This document shows, piece after piece, positions 18,242-26,951 of a DNA stretch of 64,000 bases. The DNA is from JAHRAW01 sp965262585. Lineage in GTDB: Bacteria > Pseudomonadota > Gammaproteobacteria > Arenicellales > Poriferihabitantaceae. The notes below the pieces were generated by a model. That model made no database searches, was not told the DNA's origin, and was given only the letters and a program-made list of their open reading frames with translations. The stretch spans positions 682,001 through 746,000 of the forward strand of contig OZ253546.1 in assembly GCA_965262585.1 (NCBI GenBank). Direction: 5' to 3'. The stretch's first letter is position 1; each line of letters opens with the position of its first letter. Made by a program: the position numbers and the translations under genes.

Positions 18242-18582
18242 GTAGGGACAGCGCCCCCGTGCCTGTCCGCAGCGGCAAACAAGGAACATCAAAAGTGCGT
18301 CATTCCCGAACGATAGAAAAATAGGGCGCGCCAGCGACCTTATTTTTCATCGTATCGGGAATCCAGAAGGCCAATAAGGAGTCGGCTATCGCCGGCATGT
18401 TGTACTGGATTCCCGTGTCCCCAACTCGTCATCCCCGCTGTCGCGGGAATAACGACTTGGGGCACGAGAATGACGAGTCTGGGAGTCCACATCCGCAAAC
18501 GCGGAATATCAAAAGTGCGTCATTCCCGAACGATAGAAAAATAGGGCGCGCCAGCGACCATATTTTTCATCGTATCGGGAAT
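18242..18582. repeat. Repeat cluster: one GGACAG hairpin and two 61-bp palindromic elements
   Basis: The gene-free stretch 18177-18815 holds a GGACAG...CTGTCC hairpin at 18246-18268 and two copies of the 61-bp element at 18302-18362 and 18522-18582. The sequence between includes ATTCCC-type motifs. The two 61-bp copies lie 220 bases apart, similar to the spacing at 26.2-26.8 kb. Confidence 0.8.
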
Positions 18583-18615
18583 CCAGAAGGCTAAATAATG
18601 AGCGACTGCCCTGCC

Positions 18616-18776
18616 TTAATAGAAGATTTCTTCTCATATGAGAACATTTATGAGAAGAATTAGAGCTTCAATAGAAGATTTAGATCATTTAATAGAAGAT
18701 TTCTTCTCATATGAGAACATTTAATAGAAGATTTTAGTCTTTATAGATATGCCATCAGGGATGACTATCTGGCATA
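18616..18776. promoter_or_regulatory. Complex repeat and palindrome array upstream of fabI
   Basis: A 35-base segment occurs twice, at 18616-18650 and 18689-18723. Each copy contains the perfect palindrome TTCTCATATGAGAA (18631-18644 and 18704-18717). The shorter unit AATAGAAGATT starts at 18618, 18670, 18691 and 18723. Another inverted repeat, TATGCCA...TGGCATA, spans 18748-18776 and overlaps a possible -10 (CATAAT). The array ends 39 bases before fabI, so it is a candidate control region. The regulator is unknown. Confidence 0.6.
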
Positions 18777-18815
18777 ATCTCGCACGACAACATCCCACTA
18801 ACATAGAGATTAACA

Positions 18816-19613
18816 ATGGGTTTTCTGCACGGTAAACGAGCGTTGATCGCCGGGCTCGCCAGTAATCGTTCTATCGCCTGGGGCATTGCGCGGGCGATGC
18901 ATGCGCAAGGGGCGGAACTGGCGTTCACCTATCCCAATGACAAGATGAAGCCTCGGGTCGAGGCGCTGGCGGCGGAACTTGGCGCGGATATTGTGTTGCC
19001 TTGCGATGTCAGTAGCGACGAGCAAATCGAGCAACTGTTTATCGACCTCGGCAAAACCTGGGATGGATTAGATGTGCTGGTTCATTCCATTGCCTTCGCC
19101 CGGCGCGAAGAATTGGAGGGGCTGTTCCTCGGTGCGGTCACCCGCGAGGGGTTTCAAGTCGCCCACGAAATCAGTGCCTATAGTTTCGCCGCTATGGGGC
19201 GCGCCGCCCTGCCGTTGATGCGCGGGCGTGGCGGCGCCATGCTAACCCTCACCTACATCGGCTCGGTGCGCTCCATGCCGGGCTACAACGTGATGGGGTT
19301 AGCCAAGGCCAGCCTCGAGGCCGGGGTGCGTTATATGGCGCAGTCCCTCGGCGGCGAAGGCATCCGCGTTAACGGAATATCCGCTGGCCCGATCCGCACG
19401 CTGGCGGCTGCCGGTATCGCAAATTTCAGGAAGATGACGGCGTATTTTGAAAAAGTTGCGCCCCTCGGACGTGCCGTTACCATAGACGAAGTCGGCAACA
19501 CCGCCGCGTTCCTGTGCTCCGATTTGGCTTCGGGTATCACCGGTGAAATCACCTATGTGGACGGCGGCTTCAACACCGTTGGCATAAGCGAACGAATGAT
19601 TGATGATAGTTAA
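18816..19613 (+). CDS. fabI: Enoyl-[acyl-carrier-protein] reductase (NADH)
   Basis: This 265-residue short-chain dehydrogenase reduces enoyl-ACP in the last step of fatty-acid elongation. Features are the FabI-type cofactor motif GLASNRSIAWGIA, and the catalytic tyrosine and lysine in YNVMGLAKASLE (Y-x6-K). GISAGPIRTLAA follows. Length and motifs are normal. It ends two bases before the convergent aldehyde oxidoreductase stop. Confidence 0.95.
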   Translation: MGFLHGKRALIAGLASNRSIAWGIARAMHAQGAELAFTYPNDKMKPRVEALAAELGADIVLPCDVSSDEQIEQLFIDLGKTWDGLDVLVHSIAFARREELEGLFLGAVTREGFQVAHEISAYSFAAMGRAALPLMRGRGGAMLTLTYIGSVRSMPGYNVMGLAKASLEAGVRYMAQSLGGEGIRVNGISAGPIRTLAAAGIANFRKMTAYFEKVAPLGRAVTIDEVGNTAAFLCSDLASGITGEITYVDGGFNTVGISERMIDDS

Positions 19614-19615
19614 TA

Positions 19616-21439
19616 TCAACCAAGTCCCAGGCTTTCCAGTTTGTTCGCCGTGGGCACTCCGGCTTTGTCCCAGCCGCGCAGTTGGTAGTATTGCGGCACC
19701 AACACATCCAGTTCGACCACACCGCCTTTGGCGAAGCCGCTGGGAACCGGGTCTTTAAGCATGCGCGGCGGTAGGGTGTCGTCGGCGGCGGTCAGACCGG
19801 CTTTGAGGTTGAACAATCGTTCGAGGTTCCAGATTCGTTCGCCGGTTTGTTGCAATCGCTCTTCCGACCATTCGCCGTCGCAACTGGCATCAATCAGTTT
19901 GCGGTAGTCGCCGCAACTCCATGCGCCAGTGGTGAACAAACACAAGCCGGTCGAGTCGACCATCGCGGTATAGTCCTGGGAAACCCGGCAGGCATCCGCT
20001 TTGCCGGTGGTGCCGGCGTCTTTCATATCGACATCGAAGGTGTCGTGTTTCAAATGGCATGCGCCGCGATTGCTGGTGGCGTAGCCCAATCCCATGCCCT
20101 GCATGGTGCGCCCGTCGTAGCCGGCAAATTCCTGACCTTTTGCGACCATGGCCAGTTCCGGGTGCCCATATTTTTCGCACAAGCGTTTCGAACCAAGCCC
20201 CAACTCCCGTCCGAAACCTTCGTATTTTCCGGTTTTTTCCGACATCACCACCAACGCCTCGGCACTGCCGAAACTCAAGTCGATGCCGTCGGTTTTCGTT
20301 TTGTCGATGACGCCGAGTTCATATAATTCCATCGCCGCCGCCAGCGTTACTCCAAAGGAAATCGGATCCATTCCGTGTTCGTTCATCATAAAACCGGCGA
20401 AGGTCAGCGCGTCTATGTCGTCAACCCCAACCACCGGGCCGAAGGCGAACGCGGTCTCGTATTCCAACCCGCCGGATGCGCCCCAGTATTGCGGGCGGTC
20501 GACGACGCTGAAATGTTGCGGGTCGATTTTGGCGATCCGCCCGCAACCGATGGTGCAACCGAAGCAAGCGGCGTTGGTGATCAGGTTGGTGTGGCCGTTG
20601 CGATTTTTCAAGGTCGCCGCGCGTGCGTTGATTTTGCCGGTGCCGGCGAATGAAACCTTGCGGAAATTCTCGGTGGGCAGGCCGCCAAATTCTTGCATGG
20701 TGTCCATCATCGCGTGAGTGCCGTAGCGCATCAATCCGCGCCGTGCGCCACTGCGGTGCAAGGCGGCGTTGGCTTCGGCGGCGATTTTCATGAAGTGTTG
20801 GGGTTTGCCTTCTTTGACTCCGACGCTACCGAACGCCGCGATCGCTTTGAGATTCTTGCTGCCCATAACCGCGCCGACTCCGGAACGACCGGCGGCACGG
20901 TGTAAGTCGTTGACCACGCAAGCGTAGTGGACGCCGCGCTCGCCGGCGACTCCGATGGCGGCGACTTTAATACGAGATTCTTGTTGTTGTTTTCGAATCC
21001 AATGATCGGTTTCCCACACCGTTTTGCCCCAGATTTCATCCGCCGACAACAACTTGATTTGATCGTTGTGGATTGATAGATAAACCGGCTTGGCGGCGCG
21101 CCCGTGGATAATCAGCATATCGTAACCGGCGTATTTCAGTTCAGCACCGAATTTGCCGCCCGAATTCGAGCAGGCGATGGCGCCGGTCAAGGGACCTTTG
21201 GTGACCACAACATAACGCCCGCTGGTAGAAGCCATGGTTCCGGTCAACGGGCCGGTGGCAAAAATCAGCACATTTTCCGCGCCCAACGGGTCGGCTGCCG
21301 GATCCATCTCTTCCCACAAGTATTTGCTGCCAAGCCCACGCGCGCCGAGATAATCATTCGCCCATTCTTGATTTAGCGGCTCGCTGGAAATGACGCCATC
21401 GGTCAGGTTCACTCTTGCGACTTTGTTCTGCCAACTCAT
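19616..21439 (-). CDS. Aldehyde:ferredoxin oxidoreductase (tungsten-pterin family)
   Basis: This 607-residue protein has the AOR family order. The N-terminal cofactor domain begins NKVARVNLTDG and includes LIFATGPLTGT and GRYVVVTKGPLTG. RAAGRSGVGAVMGSKNLKAI follows near residue 190, then the [4Fe-4S] cysteines CFGCTIGC (near 293-298). A later cysteine lies in STGLCLFTTG near 520. The family interconverts aldehydes and acids using ferredoxin and a W- or Mo-bispterin. The gene is solitary here; no ferredoxin or pterin gene is adjacent. The substrate cannot be told from sequence. Confidence 0.88.
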   Translation of the reverse strand: MSWQNKVARVNLTDGVISSEPLNQEWANDYLGARGLGSKYLWEEMDPAADPLGAENVLIFATGPLTGTMASTSGRYVVVTKGPLTGAIACSNSGGKFGAELKYAGYDMLIIHGRAAKPVYLSIHNDQIKLLSADEIWGKTVWETDHWIRKQQQESRIKVAAIGVAGERGVHYACVVNDLHRAAGRSGVGAVMGSKNLKAIAAFGSVGVKEGKPQHFMKIAAEANAALHRSGARRGLMRYGTHAMMDTMQEFGGLPTENFRKVSFAGTGKINARAATLKNRNGHTNLITNAACFGCTIGCGRIAKIDPQHFSVVDRPQYWGASGGLEYETAFAFGPVVGVDDIDALTFAGFMMNEHGMDPISFGVTLAAAMELYELGVIDKTKTDGIDLSFGSAEALVVMSEKTGKYEGFGRELGLGSKRLCEKYGHPELAMVAKGQEFAGYDGRTMQGMGLGYATSNRGACHLKHDTFDVDMKDAGTTGKADACRVSQDYTAMVDSTGLCLFTTGAWSCGDYRKLIDASCDGEWSEERLQQTGERIWNLERLFNLKAGLTAADDTLPPRMLKDPVPSGFAKGGVVELDVLVPQYYQLRGWDKAGVPTANKLESLGLG

Positions 21440-21779
21440 TCGGTGTCCTCGAAATTATGTTTAATCAAAGCGCATAATCGCCGATTTGCCTCAAAAAATC
21501 TAGACCGTAGCCGCCGTTTATTATGCGAATGTTTGGGTTGGTTGGGGGGATTTCCCATTGGCGTCACCCTCGTAGGGACAGTGCCCCTGTGCCTGTCCTT
21601 CTGGATTCCCGATACGATGAAAAATATGGTCGCTGGCGCGCCCTATTTTTCTATCGTTCGGGAATGACGAGGAGGGGGTTGCGGGAATCCAGAGAAAACA
21701 TCCGGCGACAGCCGACTCATTATTAAAGGACAGGCACGGGGCGCTGTCCCTACGCGAGAATGACCAAGGATGAAACCTA
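21440..21779. repeat. Gene-free stretch with one 61-bp element and two GGACAG hairpins
   Basis: Hairpins lie at 21576-21598 and, in the opposite orientation, at 21728-21749. They flank a 61-bp element at 21605-21665. The whole block is therefore roughly mirror-symmetric, like a composite mobile repeat. No gene is visible. Confidence 0.75.
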
Positions 21780-23171
21780 TTATCCGGGGTGGATCATTTT
21801 TTCCGGGCGGACGATTTCGTCGAACTGGGCGGCGGTGACTAGGCCGCCGTTTACGGCTTCTTCGCGGAGGGTGGTGCCGTTTTTGTGGGCTTGTTTGGCG
21901 ATGGCGGCGGCGTTGTCGTAGCCGATGGCGGGGGCCAGGGCGGTTACTAACATCAGCGAGTTTTCTACCAGTTGTGTGATGCGTTCGCGGTTGGGTTCGA
22001 TGCCGGTTACGCAATTATCGGTGAAACTGATTGCCGCGTCGCCGAGTAGGCGGATGGATTGAAGGACGTTGAAGGCGATTACCGGCTTGAACACGTTGAG
22101 TTCCAGATGGCCTTGTGCGCCGGCGACTGTGACCGTGGTGTGGTTGCCGATGACCTGCGCGCAAACCATCGCCAGTGCTTCGCATTGGGTTGGGTTGACC
22201 TTGCCCGGCATGATTGATGATCCGGGTTCGTTTTCCGGCAGGTGCAATTCGCCGATGCCCGAGCGCGGGCCGGAACCAAGCAGGCGGATGTCGTTGGCGA
22301 TTTTATTGAGGCCGACGGCGATGGTATTGAGAACCCCGGAAATTTCCACCATGGAGTCGTGGGTTGCCAGGGCTTCGAACTTGTTGGCGGCGGAGATGAA
22401 TGGAAGGCCGGTAAAGGCCGCCACTTCATCGGCGAATTGTTCGGCAAAGCCTTGCTTCGAGTTGACCCCGGTTCCGACTGCGGTGCCGCCCTGTGCCAGC
22501 GGATAAATTCGCACGAGCGCGCTTTCTATGCGCTCCACAGCGAGACTCGCCTGAGCGGCATACCCGGAAAACTCTTGGCCGAGGGTGAGCGGCGTTGCAT
22601 CCTGCAGATGAGTGCGTCCGATCTTAACCACATCGTTCCACTGCTGAGATTTATCGGCGAGGGCTTCGTGCAGATGTCGAAGCGCCGGAATCAATGCGTG
22701 GTGCAACTGCTCGGCGGTGGCGATGTGCATGGCGGTCGGGAAAGTATCGTTGGAGGACTGGCTTAGGTTGCAGTGGTCGTTGGGATGAACCGGGGATTTG
22801 GAACCCAACTCGCCGCCCAATCGCCGGATGGCGAGGTTGGAGATGACCTCGTTGGCGTTCATGTTGGACTGAGTGCCGGAGCCGGTCTGCCACACCACCA
22901 GCGGGAATTGATCATCGAACGCGCCTTCCATGACTTCCTCCGCCGCGGTGCCGATTGCCGCGCCGATTTTTTCATCGAGCAGCCCCTGGGCGATGTTGAC
23001 CCGTGCGGCGCAACGTTTGATGATGGCCAACGCGCGAATTAGCGGGCGTGGCATGCGCTCGCTGCCGATGCGGAAGTTGCCGAGGGAGCGCTGGGTTTGC
23101 GCGCCCCAGACTTTATCCGCGGGCACTTCGATGGCGCCAAAAGAATCGGTTTCGGTGCGGAAGTTGCTCAT
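21780..23171 (-). CDS. fumC: Class II fumarate hydratase
   Basis: This 463-residue enzyme hydrates fumarate to malate in the TCA cycle. The family signature GSSIMPGKVNP is present near residue 317, and the substrate-site residues lie in the SQSSNDTFPTAMH and GRTHLQDATPLTLG blocks. The ATG at 23171 gives the usual MSNFRTETDSFG start; an ATG eight codons earlier is less likely. Confidence 0.96.
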   Translation of the reverse strand: MSNFRTETDSFGAIEVPADKVWGAQTQRSLGNFRIGSERMPRPLIRALAIIKRCAARVNIAQGLLDEKIGAAIGTAAEEVMEGAFDDQFPLVVWQTGSGTQSNMNANEVISNLAIRRLGGELGSKSPVHPNDHCNLSQSSNDTFPTAMHIATAEQLHHALIPALRHLHEALADKSQQWNDVVKIGRTHLQDATPLTLGQEFSGYAAQASLAVERIESALVRIYPLAQGGTAVGTGVNSKQGFAEQFADEVAAFTGLPFISAANKFEALATHDSMVEISGVLNTIAVGLNKIANDIRLLGSGPRSGIGELHLPENEPGSSIMPGKVNPTQCEALAMVCAQVIGNHTTVTVAGAQGHLELNVFKPVIAFNVLQSIRLLGDAAISFTDNCVTGIEPNRERITQLVENSLMLVTALAPAIGYDNAAAIAKQAHKNGTTLREEAVNGGLVTAAQFDEIVRPEKMIHPG

Positions 23172-23366
23172 GGCAGTTGCATATATGATTGACAATGGGT
23201 TTCGGTGTCAGTATATCATTTTGTCGGCCTTGCCGGGCAATCGGCGCAAGGCTAGCCCATCGATAGGGCTGGCAACCGCTCATGGATAGGCGATAATGTC
23301 GCTCGAATACGCGGGCGCGCTGTTGCGGGCGCGCAACCTGAATTTTTATTTACTCGGGCAATTTTC

Positions 23367-24617
23367 ATGCAGGCATTTTCCAACCTTCGGGTGATCGACC
23401 TGACCCATGTCATCGCCGGCCCGTTTTGCACCTACCAACTGGCGGTCATGGGCGCCGATGTGATCAAGGTGGAGGCACCGGAAAATCCCGATGTGTCGAG
23501 AACCTCCGGTGCGGTGCTTGCCAAGGAATCAAATGCTGAAGAGTCGGGTATGCGAAGCGATTTCACCGCACAGAATGCTAACAAGCGCACGGTGTGTATC
23601 GATTTGAAATCCGCCCGGGGCGTGGAAATCTTGCAACGCTTGATTGCCGGTGCTGATGTCTTCGTGGAGAACTACCGCAGCGGCGCCATGGCGAAGATTG
23701 GTCTCGACTACCCGGCGGTGAAATCCCTCAAGCCGGATATCATCTATTGCTCCATCACCGGCTTCGGCCAACAAGGTCCGCTCGCCGAACGCACCGCTTA
23801 CGACAACGTGATTCAAGCCTATTCCGGTTTGATGGCGGCCACCGGAGACCGGCACACCGCCCCCCTCAAGGTCGGCCCGCCGGTGCTCGACTACGGCACT
23901 GGCATACAAGCCGCCTTCGCGATTGCCGCGGCGTTGTATCAGCGCACCGTTACCGGCGAAGGGCAGTATATCGATGTCGCCATGCTGGATGCAGCCATCA
24001 TGCTGATGAGTTCACACGTTACGCGCTTTCACCACGCCGGTAAATTAGCGCCCGCCACCGGAAACAACAGCGCATTCAACGCCGGTTACTGTTGCTATGA
24101 AACCAAAAAAGGGTTGCTGATGTTGGGGGCGTATACCGGCGCGCAAATGAAACAGATGTGGGTTGTACTTGGCGACTCCGAGCATGGTGAAGTACTTCGA
24201 ACGTTGACGCCCATGGCCATGGCGGATTATTTTGAGGAAGACCAACGACGCATCGGCGAGATTCTCAAGCAAGAAACCGCCGCGCACTGGGAGATCGAAT
24301 TCAACCGCAAGCGCGTGCCGGCGGCGCGGGTGCGTGAACTCGATCAAGCACTCGCCGACCCCCAACTCGGCAGCCGCACGGTGCTCCAAACGGCCCCCGC
24401 GAATGCCGCTTGGCCATCTTCGCAAAAATTACCCGTGGCGGCTTTTCAATACGCCAAGAACGGTCCGCAACTACGCTTCCCACCGCAACCGATAGCCCGG
24501 CATACTCAGGAAGTGTTGGAGGAAATTGGTTATGACGAAGGTGAAATTAGGGAATTGCAAAACCTCGGCGTGATTAAAATCGCAGTCGCCGATGAGACCG
24601 ATGAGGAATGCGCGTGA
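23367..24617 (+). CDS. Family III (CaiB/BaiF) CoA-transferase
   Basis: This 416-residue protein begins LRVIDLTHVIAGPFCTYQLAVMGADVIKVE, the classic family III N-terminus. It also has NKRTVCIDLKSARG, VENYRSGAMAKIGLDY and DIIYCSITGFGQQGP. Members move CoA between carboxylic acids through an aspartyl-CoA anhydride. The acid pair is not predictable. It overlaps the next gene by ten bases, indicating one operon. Confidence 0.9.
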   Translation: MQAFSNLRVIDLTHVIAGPFCTYQLAVMGADVIKVEAPENPDVSRTSGAVLAKESNAEESGMRSDFTAQNANKRTVCIDLKSARGVEILQRLIAGADVFVENYRSGAMAKIGLDYPAVKSLKPDIIYCSITGFGQQGPLAERTAYDNVIQAYSGLMAATGDRHTAPLKVGPPVLDYGTGIQAAFAIAAALYQRTVTGEGQYIDVAMLDAAIMLMSSHVTRFHHAGKLAPATGNNSAFNAGYCCYETKKGLLMLGAYTGAQMKQMWVVLGDSEHGEVLRTLTPMAMADYFEEDQRRIGEILKQETAAHWEIEFNRKRVPAARVRELDQALADPQLGSRTVLQTAPANAAWPSSQKLPVAAFQYAKNGPQLRFPPQPIARHTQEVLEEIGYDEGEIRELQNLGVIKIAVADETDEECA

Positions 24618-25510
24618 ACATTCTAATCACCGGCGGCACCGGATTGATCGGGCGGGCGTTGTGCGCGGCGTTGAGTGCGCGGGGCGATTCGCTCACCGTT
24701 TTCAGTCGCCGACCCGATACGGTAGCGGAAAAATGCGGGGCGGCGGTGCGCGCCATCAACTCGCTGGATGAATGGCTGCCCGATGATCGATATGACGCGG
24801 TCATCAATCTCGCCGGCGAACCCATCGTCGGCGCGCGCTGGAGTGATCTGCGCAAAAAAATATTGTGGGACAGTCGCGTTACTTTGAGCACCGCGCTGGT
24901 GGAGAAAATTGCCCGGGCAAAAACCAAACCCGAGGTGTTGCTGAGCGGCTCGGCGGTGGGCATTTACGGCGATTGCGGTGACCGCGAAGTGGATGAAAGC
25001 GACGCCGTGGCAACGGACTTTGGCGCACGGCTGTGTAATGCATGGGAACAGGCTGCGAGCGAGGCTGCGGGCGCATGCACCGTCAGAACTTGCCTGCTAC
25101 GCACCGGCTTGGTTTTGAGCGGCGACGGGGGCATGCTCAAACAAATGTCGCTGCCGTTCCGGCTCGGGCTGGGGGCGCGAATCGGCGATGGGCGGCAGTG
25201 GATGAGTTGGATTCACATCGCAGACCAAGTCGCCATCCTGCTGAAACTGCTGGACGAATCCGATCATCACGGGGCATTCAATTTGTGCGCGCCCAATCCG
25301 GTGACCAACGCCGCTTTTACCAAAAGTCTGGCGGCGGCGGTGAAGCGGCCGGCATGGCTTGCCGCCCCAGATTTTGCGATCAACGCCGCGCTGGGGGAAT
25401 CGGCGTATCTGTTACTTGGCGGACAAAAAGTGCTGCCGACCCGGCTGGTTGCGAACGGTTATCGCTTTCGCTATCCCGAACTGGACAGTGCATTCAAAGA
25501 GTTGCTGTAA
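24608..25510 (+). CDS. TIGR01777 family NAD-dependent epimerase (YfcH-like)
   Basis: This 300-residue extended short-chain dehydrogenase has the N-terminal dinucleotide motif ITGGTGLIGRALC and VINLAGEPIVGARWSD. The TIGR01777 pattern LLSGSAVGIYGDCGDREVDES and a C-terminal DUF1731 region (LLGGQKVLPTRLVANGYRFRYPEL) complete it. The physiological substrate of the family is unknown. It is translationally overlapped with the CoA-transferase. Confidence 0.9.
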   Translation: MRVNILITGGTGLIGRALCAALSARGDSLTVFSRRPDTVAEKCGAAVRAINSLDEWLPDDRYDAVINLAGEPIVGARWSDLRKKILWDSRVTLSTALVEKIARAKTKPEVLLSGSAVGIYGDCGDREVDESDAVATDFGARLCNAWEQAASEAAGACTVRTCLLRTGLVLSGDGGMLKQMSLPFRLGLGARIGDGRQWMSWIHIADQVAILLKLLDESDHHGAFNLCAPNPVTNAAFTKSLAAAVKRPAWLAAPDFAINAALGESAYLLLGGQKVLPTRLVANGYRFRYPELDSAFKELL

Positions 25511-25519
25511 AGCGCGCGC

Positions 25520-26094
25520 CTATTGCTTGACTCGCTCAATCAAACGAGCCAGTTGGCCGCCGACATCCGCCGCCGCCTGCTGTTTTCTTTCTTCGATCAG
25601 CGAACCGTCTTCGGCGAATGCCTTGTGGGCATGGGATACCACGACCTGATTCGGCAACACGGTCACCCAAGATTGCCGAGCAGCATTCGCAGCGCAACCA
25701 ATCCGCGCAGCCCGCCCAACACGCTCGGAGAAGCAGCCAGCAAGCCGGCGAACTTTCCCGCATAAGCCATCAGCGGGGTTTCGCCGTCTGCCTGAGAACG
25801 CGATGCCCAGTCGATGGCGTTTTTCAGCAACGCGCTCGGCGCACTATTGTATTCCGGGGATGAAATCAAAAATCCGTGATGCTCGATCAACAAGGTTTTG
25901 AATTCCACCGCCGCCGCCGGCATGCCCTGCTCCGCTTCCAAATCCTCATCAAAAAGCGGCATCCGAAAATCCGCAAGGTCGATCAAAGTCACCTCCGCAC
26001 CGGCACTTTGCGCACCAACCACGGCGACCTTGACGAGCCTTTTGTTCAACGAATCTTTTCGCGCACTGCCGGCAAAGGCGAGAATTTTAGTCAT
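25520..26094 (-). pseudogene. NADPH-dependent FMN reductase family gene, broken by a -1 frameshift
   Basis: The start MTKILAFAGSARKDSLNKRLVKVA and the flavin-site block SSPEYNSAPSALLKNAIDWAS identify a flavodoxin-fold NAD(P)H:FMN or quinone reductase. The frame ends early at a TGA at 25663-25665, after residue 143 (LLGNLG). Shifting by one base restores VTVLPNQVVVSHAHKAFAED and continues to a TAG at 25520-25522. The break is in a run of G, where GGG stands for an expected GGGG. It is either a recent inactivating deletion or a homopolymer sequencing error. The restored protein would be about 190 residues, normal for the family. Confidence 0.85.
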
Positions 26095-26169
26095 GACTTG
26101 AATGATAAGATAAATTCAACCTCGAAGTGTAACTGTTAAGTTCATGTTAGCCAATAAGTACTCAGTTTC

Positions 26170-26808
26170 GTAGGGACAGCGCCCCCGTGCCTGTCCACAA
26201 CGGCAAACGAGGAATATCAAAACTCGTCATTCCCGAACGATAGAAAAATAGGGCGCGCCAGCGACCATATTTTTCATCGTATCGGGAATCCAGAGAAAAA
26301 CCCGGGCGCCGTATGGATTCCCGCTTTCGCGGAAATGACGAGTCTAGATAACTCCTCACCTGCCGTTATTCCTCGTTTCCTCGTAGGGACAGCGCCCCCG
26401 TGCCTGTCCACAGCGGTAAACGAGGAATATCAAAACTCGTCATTCCCGAACGATAGAAAAATAGGGAGCGCCAGCGACCTTATTTTTCATCGTATCGGGA
26501 ATCCAGAAAAAAAACCCGGGTGCCGTATGGATTCCCGCTTTCGCGGAAATGACGAGTCTAGATAACTCCTCACCTGCCGTTATTCCTCGTTTCCTCGTAG
26601 GGACAGCGCCCCCGTGCCTGTCCACAACGGCAAACGAGGAGTGACTTACGAGCGAGGAATATCAAAACTCGTCATTCCCGAACGATAGAAAAATAGGGAG
26701 CGCCAGCGACCATATTTTTCATCGTATCGGGAATCCAGAAAAAAACCCGGGTGCCGTATGGATTCCCGCTTTCGCGGAAATGACGAGTCTAGATAACTCC
26801 TCACCTGC
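26170..26808. repeat. Three tandem composite repeats of about 213 bp
   Basis: Units begin near 26170, 26383 and 26597. Each contains a GGACAG...CTGTCC hairpin (26174-26196, 26387-26409, 26601-26623), then a 61-bp palindromic element (26229-26289, 26442-26502, 26675-26735). A dRS3-like ATTCCCGCTTTCGCGGAAAT and a short AT-rich tail follow. The third unit has about 20 extra bases between hairpin and palindrome. No gene was found in 26095-26951; 26810-26951 holds only leader sequence of the antiporter gene. Confidence 0.9.
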
Positions 26809-26951
26809 ACACCCCCCAAGCCAGTGATATGATGGCGCGATGTTTTTACCTTCTACGAAACACATGCCCGTTTTGCCTGCTTTTTTTCACCGACGCGCTT
26901 CCCGATGGATTTGTGCCCAACCCTCGCGCTTGAATACGATGAATAATTTGC

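Noticed and set aside
18616..18740. Possible minimal CRISPR array for the cas6-like protein
   Set aside because: Repeat spacing is irregular and the intervening sequence repeats too; only two long copies exist.
25536..25763. Separate small cysteine-rich protein downstream of the FMN reductase
   Set aside because: It is another frame of the broken reductase gene; the restored frame explains the region.
26170..26808. Possible CRISPR array
   Set aside because: Units are about 213 bp with no short identical repeats and unique spacers; they are composite palindromic elements.
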